From JAUIAI01 sp963732405 (lineage in GTDB: Bacteria > Pseudomonadota > Gammaproteobacteria > Burkholderiales > Burkholderiaceae_E), in NCBI GenBank assembly GCA_963732405.1, contig CAVSZG010000003.1:1-64000 (forward strand): a DNA stretch of 64,000 bases, in the 5' to 3' direction. Below are positions 9,601 through 18,192 of this stretch, piece after piece. The translations under genes and the position numbers were made by a program. The notes beneath the pieces are model-generated. The model saw nothing but the letters and a program-made list of their open reading frames with translations, was not told where the DNA came from and did not search any database. Position 1 is the first letter of the stretch. Every line of letters begins with the position of its first letter.

Positions 9601-9682
9601 CGCCGTACCATTGGCCATCGAGACGGCCATCGCCGAACCGGCCGATCGGGAGATCCCCAAGTCGCTGCGGTACGAGTTCTAG
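6626..9682 (+). CDS. 7TMR-DISM sensor with PAS, degenerate GGDEF and EAL domains
   Basis: The 1018-residue membrane signalling protein has an N-terminal helix (about 27-46), an extracytoplasmic beta-rich domain (about 70-215) like 7TMR-DISMED2, seven membrane helices (about 225-420), a short linker, a PAS-like region (about 455-560), a GGDEF-like domain (about 565-720) and an EAL domain (about 745-1000). The GGDEF site reads RFGDSF, so cyclase activity is unlikely. The EAL domain keeps metal and catalytic positions: FEVLLRM, NLSGAS, EITE, DDFGSGY, KLDGS, AEWAE and QGFHF, although the eponymous motif is EVL. It probably degrades or senses cyclic di-GMP. It is monocistronic, with ATG 6626. Confidence 0.85.
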   Translation: MLSADARTDPHASPVRSAGRMDTGVRLISIALALAALTVGAWSLTWFGGMNGHPGASPGALLRFVDAAGPVLDVSEAIAGIDAPDRRLSSLFSGGQGRTRLMELRPDPASRYWQTAQVVEFRLGRGARYQVWAVPLASQDSADHSGVDRHGLGRDRFIEGQQPEWLAGLGHTVIQLPSAAIVELPASAKPYRILARIESASDWLPKVRLWPLADAERETIGFHKFGGALVGLFVGLAVFSLAVAVLNRSLVFLLFAAWLMTSLRLAGATGGWDLAWLGLTMDDETVDLVLRIALASHVILSASLFLTLYRRVLTARWIARTVGLLALGGFLLIALSPWISHGVFMRIIYAIAVIGLMTFVIGAIHVLTRRPTSSAIWYAGAYAIWSLGVAGEMLYQLGLTRLLDLGLNLQTSSALAAIIMGISLAETMRDDRFRRQQAQARELRAVQQVESNYEQTPVALFSVDSSLGLRMRNAAFREMFRLRGNGRASDVSLYELLGEPAAADIQAAMRSGDHATLAVSRATPLGPEWYQVTIRRCGEGFEGSVQDISARRAAEERLRHLADHDALTGAMNRRGYEACLARALKRVSGCRSLVLAELFIDHHVRLGEHYGAADMGRILLHLHALIVQRVDAAHVARFGDSFRLVLLGTDTESVRPVLQELLDLIKRTPLVPNRPNVRLSAKVGLLEIRRELALDRAQSYLARACELARQADAQTVTVLSDEDRELAELFESIRAVEQIDVAPLDHSFFLMLQPVVPVQRQSDSLKFEVLLRMRSESGDVIRPDRFIPVAEQAGIMNRIDRWVVEQTLDLLEQNPVFRARVDLLAVNLSGASLNDPMFLSSLLKLLHARPWLARKLCVEITETVALSDVGRTRAFLETIRQLGVRVALDDFGSGYTGWGYLQHLPADILKLDGSIVRDCQRRSVDRLIIRSAVTLARELNMICIAEWAENDATVKLLQSMGVEFVQGFHFAPPLPIDTVIAAERDLRRLLRAAVPLAIETAIAEPADREIPKSLRYEF

Positions 9683-9859
9683 ATCAGGGCGGCATCGCGC
9701 AGCAGGGCGCCGATCGGCTGGTCGCCGGCGCTGCTCGAACGCCGATCCGGTCCGGGCATTGTCGCACCGCGGTTGTTGGCTATCATTGTCGACGACGGGT
9801 GCAACAGGCGCCCGACCGGCCCGAGGGTCGGATTCAAATCGGATCACACCAGGCCATCC

Positions 9860-11041
9860 ATGACATCCGACCGTGCCACCGCCGTGCTGCTCAATATCGC
9901 GCACGCCATCGATCACATGTTCCTGCTGATCTTTGCCACGGCCGTGGGCGCGATCGCCGTGGCCTTCGGATTTGAACGCTGGGAAGATCTGATGCCGTAT
10001 GGCGCAGGCGCCTTCCTGATGTTCGGGCTGGGCTCGATTCCGGCCGGCCGCCTGGGCGATCTCTGGGGGCGCCGGGCGATGATGCTGGTGTTCTATTTCG
10101 GGATGGGCGCCTCGGCGCTGTTGTGTGCGATGACCAGCAATGCCTGGCAGCTCGCCATGGCGCTGGCCCTGCTCGGTCTGTTCTCGTCCATCTATCACCC
10201 GGTGGGCATTCCGATGCTGGTCCAGAAGTCGCTACGCCCTGGCGCGACCCTGGGTGTGAGCGGTCTGGCCGGCAACCTGGGGATTGCAGTGGCGGCACTG
10301 CTCACCGGCCTGCTGGTCAGCCTGGGTGGCTGGCGAACCGCGTTCATCGTGCCCGGTCTGATCAGTCTGGCGCTCGGCGTGGTCTTCATGTGGCTGGTGC
10401 CGCACGAGACCGAGGCGCCGGCCAATCGCAAACCTCGCGCCAATACCACCACCCGGCGCGTGCTCGTGCGGGTGTTTGCCATCGTCACCGCCACCGCCGT
10501 CACCGGCAGTCTGTTGTTCAATTTCACGACCAATGGCAACGGCCAGTTGCTGGGCGAGCGCATGGCCGGCATCGTCAACGATCCCGCGATGCTCGGGTTC
10601 TTGCTGGCCGGCATCTATACCGCCGGGGCGGTCTCGCAACTCATCGTGGGCCGGCTCATCGACCGGATGCCGATGAAGCCCTTGTTCCTGGCCATCGTCT
10701 TGTTTCAGGCACCCCTGTTCCTGCTGGCCAGCAGCGCCCAGGGATGGTGGTTCTATCTGCTGGCCGTGTTGTACATGGTGTCGATCTTTGGCGTGATTCC
10801 CTTCACTGATGCGCTGATCGTGCGCTATGTCGACGACTCGATGCGTTCGCGGGTGGCCGGCATGCGCCTGGCGGTTGCCTTTGGCGTGAGCTCGCTGGCG
10901 GTCTGGTTGCTCGGACCGATCGTCAAGAGCTCGGGTTTCCACACCTTGTTGCTGGGCATGGCCGGCATTGCCGCTGTGACGCTGGTCGTGGTGGCCATGC
11001 TGCCGGCCGACGACGAATCGCTGGCCAGTGCGGTCGCCTGA
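9860..11041 (+). CDS. MFS transporter
   Basis: This protein of 393 residues has twelve predicted membrane helices and the MFS loop 2-3 motif variant GRLGDLWGRRAMM (about 57-69). A second-half equivalent (GRLIDRMPMKPLF) follows at about 264-276. It starts at ATG 9860; the upstream in-frame extension is not supported. The substrate cannot be read from the sequence. A second, different MFS gene begins 35 bases after it, suggesting a two-gene unit. Confidence 0.86.
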   Translation: MTSDRATAVLLNIAHAIDHMFLLIFATAVGAIAVAFGFERWEDLMPYGAGAFLMFGLGSIPAGRLGDLWGRRAMMLVFYFGMGASALLCAMTSNAWQLAMALALLGLFSSIYHPVGIPMLVQKSLRPGATLGVSGLAGNLGIAVAALLTGLLVSLGGWRTAFIVPGLISLALGVVFMWLVPHETEAPANRKPRANTTTRRVLVRVFAIVTATAVTGSLLFNFTTNGNGQLLGERMAGIVNDPAMLGFLLAGIYTAGAVSQLIVGRLIDRMPMKPLFLAIVLFQAPLFLLASSAQGWWFYLLAVLYMVSIFGVIPFTDALIVRYVDDSMRSRVAGMRLAVAFGVSSLAVWLLGPIVKSSGFHTLLLGMAGIAAVTLVVVAMLPADDESLASAVA

Positions 11042-11076
11042 TGATCCGGATCCGCGCAGGTCAATGACTGTCTGAG

Positions 11077-12294
11077 ATGCAGACACAGCGCCTGCGTGGG
11101 TTGGTTCTCGGCCTGGGCCTGGGCCAGATCATCTCGTGGGGCCAGCTCTATTATTCGATCGCGGTACTCTGGCCGCCGATCGCCGCCGACCTGGCCCTGA
11201 GCCAGACCGCGATCTATGGCGTGGTCTCGCTGGCCTTGCTGCTCAACGGCCTGATGCTGCCGATCTCGGGAAACTGGATCGATCGCCTTGGCGGGCGGCC
11301 CGTGATGATGCTCGGTTCCATCCTCGCGTCGCTGTCACTGTGCATGATCGCGATGGCCAGGGGGCCGGTGCTCTACGTCCTGGGCTGGTCGCTGGGCGGC
11401 ATTGCGATGGCCATGACCTTGTATGACCCGGCTTTCGCGACCTTGAGTCAGCATTCCGGTGCGCGTCATCGACGGGCCCTGACCGCAGTCACGCTGCTCG
11501 GTGGGCTGGCCAGCACCGTGTTCTGGCCGCTCACGGCCTGGCTGCTGCAGAACATGGGTTGGCGAGCCGTGCTCGGCGTGTTCGCGCTCATGCAGTTGCT
11601 GATCTGTCTGCCCCTGCATGCCTTTATCATCCCGCGCCGGCCCGCGGATCCGCCGGCCCCGGTTGCGGCCAGGCAGAATCTGTCCGCTGCAGACGGCCAT
11701 GCTTCACCGACGGTGTCCGCACTGTCTGCGGGCTTGCGTGCCACCTATGTCTGGCTTGGCATTGCCTTCATGCTCCACGCCTTTGCGGCCTCACTGATTG
11801 CCGTGAATCTGCTGGCCTTGCTCCAGCACCGCGGGCTGAGTCTGGCTCAGGCGGTTGCAGTAGGCATGGCCATCGGCCCTGCCCAGGTGGCCGGACGCCT
11901 GATCGATTTCGCAGGGGGCGATCGCGTGCCGGCCGATGCGCTCGCCCTGATGGCATTCGCGCTGATCACGCTGGCGATGCTGGCCATGCAGATTCCCGAT
12001 CTGACGGTGGGCATCGGCCTCATCATCACCGTGTTCTGGGGCCTGGGCAATGGTCTGATCACGATTGCCCGCGGCATCATCGTGGCCGAGCGCTTTCCGC
12101 GGGCCGCCTACGGTAGCTGGATGGGCCGACTCTCGCGCATCTCCTTCATCGCCAATGCCTTCGCCCCGGCACTGTTCGCGCTGGCTCTGGCCGCAGGCTT
12201 GCCTGAAGCAAAGGCAGGCTGGCTGCTGGCCGCGGCGACCTTCCTGGGCCTGCTGGCCCTGAGTCAGGCACTGCGCCGCCGCGACCCCGGTTAA
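11077..12294 (+). CDS. MFS transporter
   Basis: The 405-residue product has twelve hydrophobic segments and starts with GLVLGLGLGQIISWGQLYYS, the pattern of the oxalate/formate-antiporter-like and monocarboxylate-type MFS branch. The loop 2-3 motif is GNWIDRLGGRPVMM (about 64-77). A long central hydrophilic loop (about 185-220) separates the two six-helix halves. It lies directly downstream of another MFS gene on the same strand; the two are not close paralogues by eye. Substrate unknown. Confidence 0.85.
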   Translation: MQTQRLRGLVLGLGLGQIISWGQLYYSIAVLWPPIAADLALSQTAIYGVVSLALLLNGLMLPISGNWIDRLGGRPVMMLGSILASLSLCMIAMARGPVLYVLGWSLGGIAMAMTLYDPAFATLSQHSGARHRRALTAVTLLGGLASTVFWPLTAWLLQNMGWRAVLGVFALMQLLICLPLHAFIIPRRPADPPAPVAARQNLSAADGHASPTVSALSAGLRATYVWLGIAFMLHAFAASLIAVNLLALLQHRGLSLAQAVAVGMAIGPAQVAGRLIDFAGGDRVPADALALMAFALITLAMLAMQIPDLTVGIGLIITVFWGLGNGLITIARGIIVAERFPRAAYGSWMGRLSRISFIANAFAPALFALALAAGLPEAKAGWLLAAATFLGLLALSQALRRRDPG

Positions 12295-12370
12295 AGTTCA
12301 GCGGGCCGGCGTCGATAGACGATCATGGGCGCCGCAGATGCGCCTTCCGTCAATCCAGCCGGGGTCACAC

Positions 12371-13027
12371 ATGTTGCTCAAACCACTTGCTCTCATTGCC
12401 GCCGGCGTTGTCGCCTGGCCGGTCGGTCACGCCCACGCGATAGAAGTGTATGGTGGCGCAGGTCTGCCCGGCATCACCGTCGGTGTCGCCGAGTCGATCA
12501 ATGCCGATCTCACGATGCGGGCCGACCTGTCCGCGCTGAGCACGATCAGCGTTGATCGGGTGGAATCAGGCATCCGCTATGAGGGCGAGTCGACTATTCG
12601 ACGGCTTGGCGTGTTTGCCGACTGGTATGCGCTGGGCAATGGGTTCCGGCTCACTGGCGGGCTCACCTTCAACCAGATGCGCTTCGATCTGCAGGGGCGG
12701 CCCGATGGCGACACTATCATGATCGGCGACACCGTCTATGCGGTGGGTGCCGATGATCGCTTTACAGCCAGAATCGAATATCCACGGGTCACGCCGTATG
12801 TGGGAATTGGTTGGGGGCATCACAATGTCGGTCGAGGCTGGGGCTTTCATGCCGACCTGGGCGTGTCGATCGGTCGCGCGTCGGTGAGCGCATCGGTCAC
12901 CGGCAATCTGGCGACCCAGCCAGGGATTCAGGACGACGTCGATCGCGAGTTGGCCGAACTGAGGGACTATGTCGATCGCCTGCGGGTGATTCCGCAGATC
13001 AGTCTGGGCGTGAGTTACCGCTTTTGA
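12371..13027 (+). CDS. Outer-membrane beta-barrel-like protein with signal peptide
   Basis: The 218-residue protein opens with a signal peptide (MLLKPLALIAAGVVAWPVGHAHA, cited in part, cleavage near residue 23). The mature part consists of alternating strands such as RLTGGLTFNQMRFDL and ARIEYPRVTPYVGIGWGHH, and ends with a C-terminal Phe (ISLGVSYRF), as outer-membrane barrels do. A short helical insert (VDRELAELRDYVDRLR) precedes the last strand. No specific family is recognised; similar proteins are annotated as outer-membrane beta-barrel proteins. The gene is convergent with batA. Confidence 0.7.
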   Translation: MLLKPLALIAAGVVAWPVGHAHAIEVYGGAGLPGITVGVAESINADLTMRADLSALSTISVDRVESGIRYEGESTIRRLGVFADWYALGNGFRLTGGLTFNQMRFDLQGRPDGDTIMIGDTVYAVGADDRFTARIEYPRVTPYVGIGWGHHNVGRGWGFHADLGVSIGRASVSASVTGNLATQPGIQDDVDRELAELRDYVDRLRVIPQISLGVSYRF

Positions 13028-13070
13028 TGGATCCGGCCAGGCGTTGGGCGGATCGCCCGGCGACCTGCGT

Positions 13071-14111
13071 TCAGGCGATCCGGTTGAACCACAACAGCGA
13101 CAGGCCGGCCGCAATCACGGTGAGCAGTGCGCCCAGACCGGCCAGCAGCGATGAGACTTCGATTTCACGGGTCTCGAATACCAGTCTGGCATTGAGCGTT
13201 TCATAGACAGTCTTGAGTTCGGCTGCGGTGCCGGCATAGAAGTACTCGCCCTTGGTGGCCTGCGCAATCGCCTTGAGCGCCTCTTCATCCAGGCGTACCC
13301 GCATCGACCAACCCTCGGCGCCGATGATGAAGCCGTCTGGCGTGCCGATGCCCACGGTATAGACCGGAATTCCGCGTTCGGAGGCGAGTTCGGCCGAGGC
13401 GACCGGGTCCGGTCCGGTGGTGCTCTGTCCGTCGGTGAGCAGGATGATGGCCGCCGAGCCTTCCGCGGTGGCCAGCGGCTTGGCTGCTTCCCCGGGTTTG
13501 TCGGCGTTGCGGCTGCGTTGTTCATCGGGCTCAGAGGTGTCGCGTGGATTGGCCCGGCGCAGATTGAAGTTCGCATCCGGGAACAAGGCCTTGAGCGAAA
13601 TCAGGATGCCACTGCCCACGGCCGTACCACGTTGCAGTTCGAACCGGTCGATGGCCTTGATCACATCTTCACGATTGCGTGTGGGCGGCTGCACGACCGA
13701 TGCGGTGGCCGCAAATTCGACCACGGCCAGACGGGTACTCGCGGGCACCATTTCGACGAAGGCGCGGGCCGCTGCCTGGGCGGCCTCGAGTCGCGAGGGT
13801 TCGACATCTCGCGCCCGCATGCTGCCCGACACATCCATGGCGAGCACGATCGTCTGATGGTTGGTGGGCAGCGTCATGACGGCGGTCGGGCGTGAGACGG
13901 CCAGCAGCAGGCTGCTCAGCGCCAGCAGCAGCAACGCCGGCGGCAGATGGCGGCGCACGGCCTGTCCGGGCCCCATGGCCGCCTTGATATTGGCCAGGCC
14001 CGAAAAGCGCAACGCCAGCTTGCGACGGCGTCGCAGGATCCAGAGATACAGGGCGACGAGCAACGGAATCAGTGCAAGCAGCCAGAGCAGATGCGGCCAG
14101 ATGAAGTTCAT
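13071..14111 (-). CDS. VWA domain membrane protein (BatA-like)
   Basis: The 346-residue protein begins with an N-terminal aerotolerance/BatA segment: two membrane helices (about 8-27 and 56-74) flanking LRRRRKLALRFSG. A von Willebrand A domain follows (about 88-300) with an intact MIDAS: DVSGSM (about 93-98), the later Thr in GTAVGSG, and Asp in LLTDGQSTTG. A final helix (about 322-342) anchors the C-terminus. It overlaps the DUF58 gene by 4 bases and is the last gene of the protease-MoxR-DUF58-VWA operon, a layout linked to MoxR-assisted metal-dependent complex assembly. BatB and BatC/TPR partners are not present here. Confidence 0.88.
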   Translation of the reverse strand: MNFIWPHLLWLLALIPLLVALYLWILRRRRKLALRFSGLANIKAAMGPGQAVRRHLPPALLLLALSSLLLAVSRPTAVMTLPTNHQTIVLAMDVSGSMRARDVEPSRLEAAQAAARAFVEMVPASTRLAVVEFAATASVVQPPTRNREDVIKAIDRFELQRGTAVGSGILISLKALFPDANFNLRRANPRDTSEPDEQRSRNADKPGEAAKPLATAEGSAAIILLTDGQSTTGPDPVASAELASERGIPVYTVGIGTPDGFIIGAEGWSMRVRLDEEALKAIAQATKGEYFYAGTAAELKTVYETLNARLVFETREIEVSSLLAGLGALLTVIAAGLSLLWFNRIA

Positions 14112-15040
14112 GCGGCCACCTCCAGTGTCGTGTCGGTTGTGCTGGTGCCGACCGGACGTCCCTGACGCATCCGGATATAGCGCAGCAAGGTGTGCAGCAG
14201 ATCATCGTCCGTGCCCAGTTCGAGGACATCGGTGCCCGAGCGCACGAGGCGATCGATCAGGGCGTCGTCCTGTTCCCTGACCAGTTGCTCGAAGCGCCGA
14301 CGAAATCCGGCATCATGGGTATCGACCAGCAATTGTTCGCCGGACTCGCTGTCCTGCATGGTGACCAGGCCCAGATCGGGAAGCCGGGTCTCCAGCGGAT
14401 CGATCAGGCGCACGGCGGTGGTTTCATGGCGCTGGCCGAGCATGCCGAGCGGCTTCTCCCAACCCGGCGCGCTGATGAAATCAGACACCAGGAAAATCAC
14501 GCTGCGTCGTTGCGCAACCCGGTTGGCGGTCGCCACCAACTCGGCCAGCCGGGTGCTCGGTGCGACCGGCAGCACCGGATGGCGCATGATCCGGTTGATC
14601 AGATCGAGCAGGTGACGCCGGCCGGTCGCCGGCTTGATCACGGCATCGAGTTTGCCGCTGTAGATGATGGCGCCGACCCGGTTGCCCTGGCCGCTGAACA
14701 ACTGCGCGAGCACGGTGACGAATTCCTCGAGCCGGGCGCGCTTGCTGCGCGCCCCCGAGCCGAAATCCATCGACGGGCTCAGGTCGAGCAGAAACCACAC
14801 CGCGACTTCGCGGTCTTCGAGATACTGGCGCACATGAGGAGTCTGCAGACGCGCCGTGACGTTCCAGTCGATATGACGCACGTCGTCATGGTCCTGATAT
14901 TCGCGGATATCGGCCAGGTCCAGCCCTGCACCCCGAAAATGACTCCGGTAGTTGCCCTGCAGCAGCCCGTCCAGCCGCTGCAGCACGGTCCATTCGAGGC
15001 GGCGCAGCAGGCGCTCAGGCGTTCGCGGCAACGGCTTCAT
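14108..15040 (-). CDS. DUF58 domain-containing protein
   Basis: The 310-residue cytoplasmic protein carries the DUF58 signature GNYRSHFRGAGLDLADIREYQ (cited in part) and DVRHIDWNVTAR near its start, followed by a VWA-like fold with DLSPSMDFGS. DUF58 proteins accompany MoxR ATPases and VWA proteins. The ATG at 15040 (MKPLPRTPERLL) overlaps the end of moxR by 26 bases; a longer in-frame start at 15070 seems less likely. It is translationally coupled to both neighbours. Confidence 0.9.
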   Translation of the reverse strand: MKPLPRTPERLLRRLEWTVLQRLDGLLQGNYRSHFRGAGLDLADIREYQDHDDVRHIDWNVTARLQTPHVRQYLEDREVAVWFLLDLSPSMDFGSGARSKRARLEEFVTVLAQLFSGQGNRVGAIIYSGKLDAVIKPATGRRHLLDLINRIMRHPVLPVAPSTRLAELVATANRVAQRRSVIFLVSDFISAPGWEKPLGMLGQRHETTAVRLIDPLETRLPDLGLVTMQDSESGEQLLVDTHDAGFRRRFEQLVREQDDALIDRLVRSGTDVLELGTDDDLLHTLLRYIRMRQGRPVGTSTTDTTLEVAA

Positions 15041-16040
15041 GTTTGTCCATGGGCTTGTCGGGCGCGACAACCACTGTCATGAGTTTCGAGATGATGTGGT
15101 CGGCATCGATATCATCCGACAAGGCTTCGTAGCTGAGCACCAGGCGATGCCTGAGCACATCGGCGGCGAGGTCGGTCATGTCTTCCGGGCGCACATAGTT
15201 GCGACCTCTGAGCAAGGCCATGGCGCGTGAGGCTTCCACCAGATTGATGCTCGCGCGTGGACTCGCGCCGAAGGTCAGATACGGCGCCAGGTCCCTGGCA
15301 CCGGCCCGCGCCGGATCGCGCGTGGCATTGACCAGCTTGACCGCGTATTGAATCATGGCCGGTTCGACGAACACCTGTCGGCACTGGCGTTGCAGGCCTT
15401 CGAGCTGGGTGGTATTGACCACGGCCGCCACGTCGGGCATGGCGCCGGTGACCCGTTCAACGATCACGAATTCCTCTTCGGGACTCGGATAACCGATCAA
15501 TACCTTCATCATGAAACGATCGACCTGGGCCTCGGGCAATGGATACGTGCCCTCGGTTTCGATCGGATTCTGGGTGGCCATAACCAGGAAGGGTTCGGGC
15601 ACCTTGTGACTCTTGCCCGCAATCGTGACCTGTCGCTCCTGCATGACCTCGAGCAGGGCGCTTTGCACCTTGGCCGGCGCGCGATTGATCTCGTCGGCGA
15701 GCAGCAGATTCGTGAACACCGGGCCCAGGTGAGTGGAGAACTCGCCATCATGCTGGCGATAGATCCGGGTGCCGATCAGATCGGCCGGCACCAGATCGGG
15801 GGTGAACTGGATCCGCCCGAACTGGCCGGCGAAGGTACGTGCCAGGGTCTTGACCGTGAGTGTCTTGGCCAGCCCGGGCACACCCTCGACGAGCAGATGT
15901 CCCTGGGCGAGCATGGCCACCAACACCCGTTCAAGAAAGCGGTCCTGGCCCACGACGATCTTCTTGACTTCGTAGAGCAGGCGCTCCATCAGGGCGGCAA
16001 CCTCGGCGTGGGCCATCGGTGCTGGAGGGTTGGGTTGCAT
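15015..16040 (-). CDS. MoxR family AAA+ ATPase
   Basis: This 341-residue AAA+ ATPase shows Walker A GVPGLAKT (about 52-59), Walker B LLLADEINRAP (about 116-126), the MoxR block ATQNPIETEGTYPLPEAQ, sensor 1 and an arginine finger region DRF. MoxR ATPases work as chaperones with VWA proteins to insert cofactors or mature complexes. I chose ATG 16040 (MQPNPPAPMAHAE), with AGGAA nearby, over 16088. The operon order is protease, moxR, DUF58, VWA. Confidence 0.93.
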   Translation of the reverse strand: MQPNPPAPMAHAEVAALMERLLYEVKKIVVGQDRFLERVLVAMLAQGHLLVEGVPGLAKTLTVKTLARTFAGQFGRIQFTPDLVPADLIGTRIYRQHDGEFSTHLGPVFTNLLLADEINRAPAKVQSALLEVMQERQVTIAGKSHKVPEPFLVMATQNPIETEGTYPLPEAQVDRFMMKVLIGYPSPEEEFVIVERVTGAMPDVAAVVNTTQLEGLQRQCRQVFVEPAMIQYAVKLVNATRDPARAGARDLAPYLTFGASPRASINLVEASRAMALLRGRNYVRPEDMTDLAADVLRHRLVLSYEALSDDIDADHIISKLMTVVVAPDKPMDKHEAVAANA

Positions 16041-16132
16041 GGTGGCATTCCTGAATGGCTGAGAATGGAGGATGACGGGTGAGATCAAACCGGTACTGCC
16101 TGCCGCCGCAGCGACGACCTGACAAACCGCAG

Positions 16133-17188
16133 TCAGAACGGGGAGGGACCAACGGCCGAGGCGGCATCTTCGATCGGTACGGCAAACCCGATGCCGGCGA
16201 ACACCCGGTGTTCGGTCGGATTCAGGATCGCGGTCACGATGCCCACCACCTGGCCGTCCATGGTGACCAGCGGGCCGCCCGAATTCCCCGGATTGGCCGC
16301 GGCATCGAACTGGATCAGATTGGTCAGTACGGCGGAATCTTCCTGGGAGCGGAATTCACGCTTGAGCCCGGACACGACGCCGGCCGATACCGATGGTCCG
16401 ATGCCGAACGGGAAGCCGACCGCGATCACCCCGGCACCTGGCACCAGATCATGCGAGGATCGAAGCGTGGCTGCCGGCAGATTCTCGGGAACGATGCTCG
16501 CCTGCAGAACGGCCAGATCACTTTCGCGTCGGGTATTGATGATGCGTGCCGGTGATTCGGTTCCGTCCGCAAAGGTGACCGAGACATGATCTGCGCCGGC
16601 CACCACATGCAGATTGGTCAGAATCACGCCTTTGTCGACCACCACCACGCCGGTGCCGATGCCCGGCGCGTCTTCGTCCTTGCCTTCACCACCGTGCTTG
16701 TCGGACTTGCTGGCCCCATGGCCACGCACCAGCACCACCGACTCTGCAATTTTCTGATAAGCCAGTTGGCTCTGGGACGGCAGGGGTTTTTCGATCAGGT
16801 GTTGCTCGACCGCCTTGACCAGATCCGCGACGCGGGTGGACGGGATGGAAGGCTCCCACAGCTTTTGACCGGCCAACATCAGCGCGGCACCGATCACGCC
16901 GGCCAGCAGGGTGGTGGCCAGCGGTCGATCGAGCAGTCGGAAGCGGCGCGAGGCCAGCGCCGCCGCTGCCACTGGCGTATCGGAGGCTGCGGATTCCCGG
17001 CGTTGCGCCGAGCCATCGCGAGACCGGACAGCGGATGGCACAGGCAAGGCGGCCTGGGACGGCAGCACTGCGCCGATTGGTGATCGCTGTTTGCCAGGGT
17101 CGCGGGCCGCGTCAGAGCTCACCTCGGACGCCGGGTCGAGCTGGCCGGTGCGATGCCGCGAGGCACTGTAGATCGGTTTCCTCTTCAA
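16133..17188 (-). CDS. Membrane-anchored trypsin-like serine protease
   Basis: A hydrophilic, basic N-terminus (about 1-85) precedes one membrane helix (about 90-107) and a trypsin-like domain (about 140-345). The HtrA-type catalytic triad is visible: His in LTNLHVVAG, Asp in ESDLAVLQ and Ser in NPGNSGGPL. No PDZ domain follows, so it differs from DegP/DegS. TTG 17188 has GGAGAGG at good spacing and is preferred to TTG 17221; the start is uncertain. It lies 92 bases upstream of moxR in the same orientation, so it may cleave substrates linked to that operon. Confidence 0.82.
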   Translation of the reverse strand: MKRKPIYSASRHRTGQLDPASEVSSDAARDPGKQRSPIGAVLPSQAALPVPSAVRSRDGSAQRRESAASDTPVAAAALASRRFRLLDRPLATTLLAGVIGAALMLAGQKLWEPSIPSTRVADLVKAVEQHLIEKPLPSQSQLAYQKIAESVVLVRGHGASKSDKHGGEGKDEDAPGIGTGVVVVDKGVILTNLHVVAGADHVSVTFADGTESPARIINTRRESDLAVLQASIVPENLPAATLRSSHDLVPGAGVIAVGFPFGIGPSVSAGVVSGLKREFRSQEDSAVLTNLIQFDAAANPGNSGGPLVTMDGQVVGIVTAILNPTEHRVFAGIGFAVPIEDAASAVGPSPF

Positions 17189-17332
17189 GCGCGCCTCTCC
17201 GTGGCGGACACCTGAGTCCAACTATATATGAGATGGACGGGCTTGGGCGTGCGGTCCACAGGCCGGACTGCGGTATCGATCAACGGCGAAGGAGACCCGT
17301 CATGGAGCGACCACCGTATGGCAGGATGGCGT

Positions 17333-18190
17333 TCAACGCGTCACGAATCGCTCATAGGGTGCGTCGGCCAGTTCATCACAGAGCGTGGTCAGACCATGGG
17401 CCAGGTGGGCGATCAGGCGGGCACCAGCCTGGGCACTGGCGAGCCGGGCATCGCCAGACACGCCCGCTGGATTCAGATCCTGTGCCATCCAGCCGAATCC
17501 GACCGGCTTCTCCACGCCAAGCACGCGATAGTCGGCGCGCATCGTCTGGCCTATCGATTCAAAACGGGCCAGCTGGTCGCAACGCACCAGATCGGGTCGC
17601 AGAGACAACATCATCGAGGTTTCAACGGCACCGCCATGCAGGCCGAAGCTGCGCTCATCATCATCGAACAGATCATCAGGCTTGCCGAACTGACCTGAAT
17701 TGGCGCGCGCCACCAACAGCCGGTGATGCGCGCGCAACCGGATCGCGGCCTGGTCGACATGGCCACGCTGACCACCATGCGTGTTGAAGATCACCATCTT
17801 GCGAATGCCGGCGCGCGCGACCGCTGCGCCGATGGTCACCCACGACTGAACCAGGACATCGAAGTCCAGACTCAGGGTGCCCGCAAAACCCTGGTGTTCG
17901 ATGCTGTCCCCGATGGTCTGAGCCGGCAGCACCAGCACACAGGTGCGCGGCGACAGGTCGCTCAGCATCGCGCTGACGATGCCGGCATTGATCGTGGCGT
18001 CGGTCGACAAGGGCAGGTGGGGGCCGTGTTGTTCGCAGGCCGACACCGGCAGCAGCGCAATCGTGCGGCCTGGATCGATGCGGGCGAAATCGGTCGTGGT
18101 CAGGTCCTGCCAGTAGCCGCTGGTTAGGTGGTGCGGCGTGTCGCCGGCCGATGGGGGAGGGGTTTCGCTCATGGTCCCCGTATTATCCAT
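17333..18190 (-). CDS. Creatininase family protein
   Basis: The 285-residue hydrolase carries the metal-binding creatininase motifs CEQHGPHLPLSTD (about 51-63), FNTHGGQRGH (about 134-143) and LHGGAVETSMML (about 184-195). Members hydrolyse small amides such as creatinine or formamidopyrimidine, or act in mycofactocin-type maturation (MftE), so substrate cannot be assigned. Two starts are possible: ATG 18190, which has GAGG upstream, and ATG 18172. The gene is divergent from the Rossmann-like gene, and starts only a few bases from it. Confidence 0.85.
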   Translation of the reverse strand: MDNTGTMSETPPPSAGDTPHHLTSGYWQDLTTTDFARIDPGRTIALLPVSACEQHGPHLPLSTDATINAGIVSAMLSDLSPRTCVLVLPAQTIGDSIEHQGFAGTLSLDFDVLVQSWVTIGAAVARAGIRKMVIFNTHGGQRGHVDQAAIRLRAHHRLLVARANSGQFGKPDDLFDDDERSFGLHGGAVETSMMLSLRPDLVRCDQLARFESIGQTMRADYRVLGVEKPVGFGWMAQDLNPAGVSGDARLASAQAGARLIAHLAHGLTTLCDELADAPYERFVTR

Positions 18191-18192
18191 GC

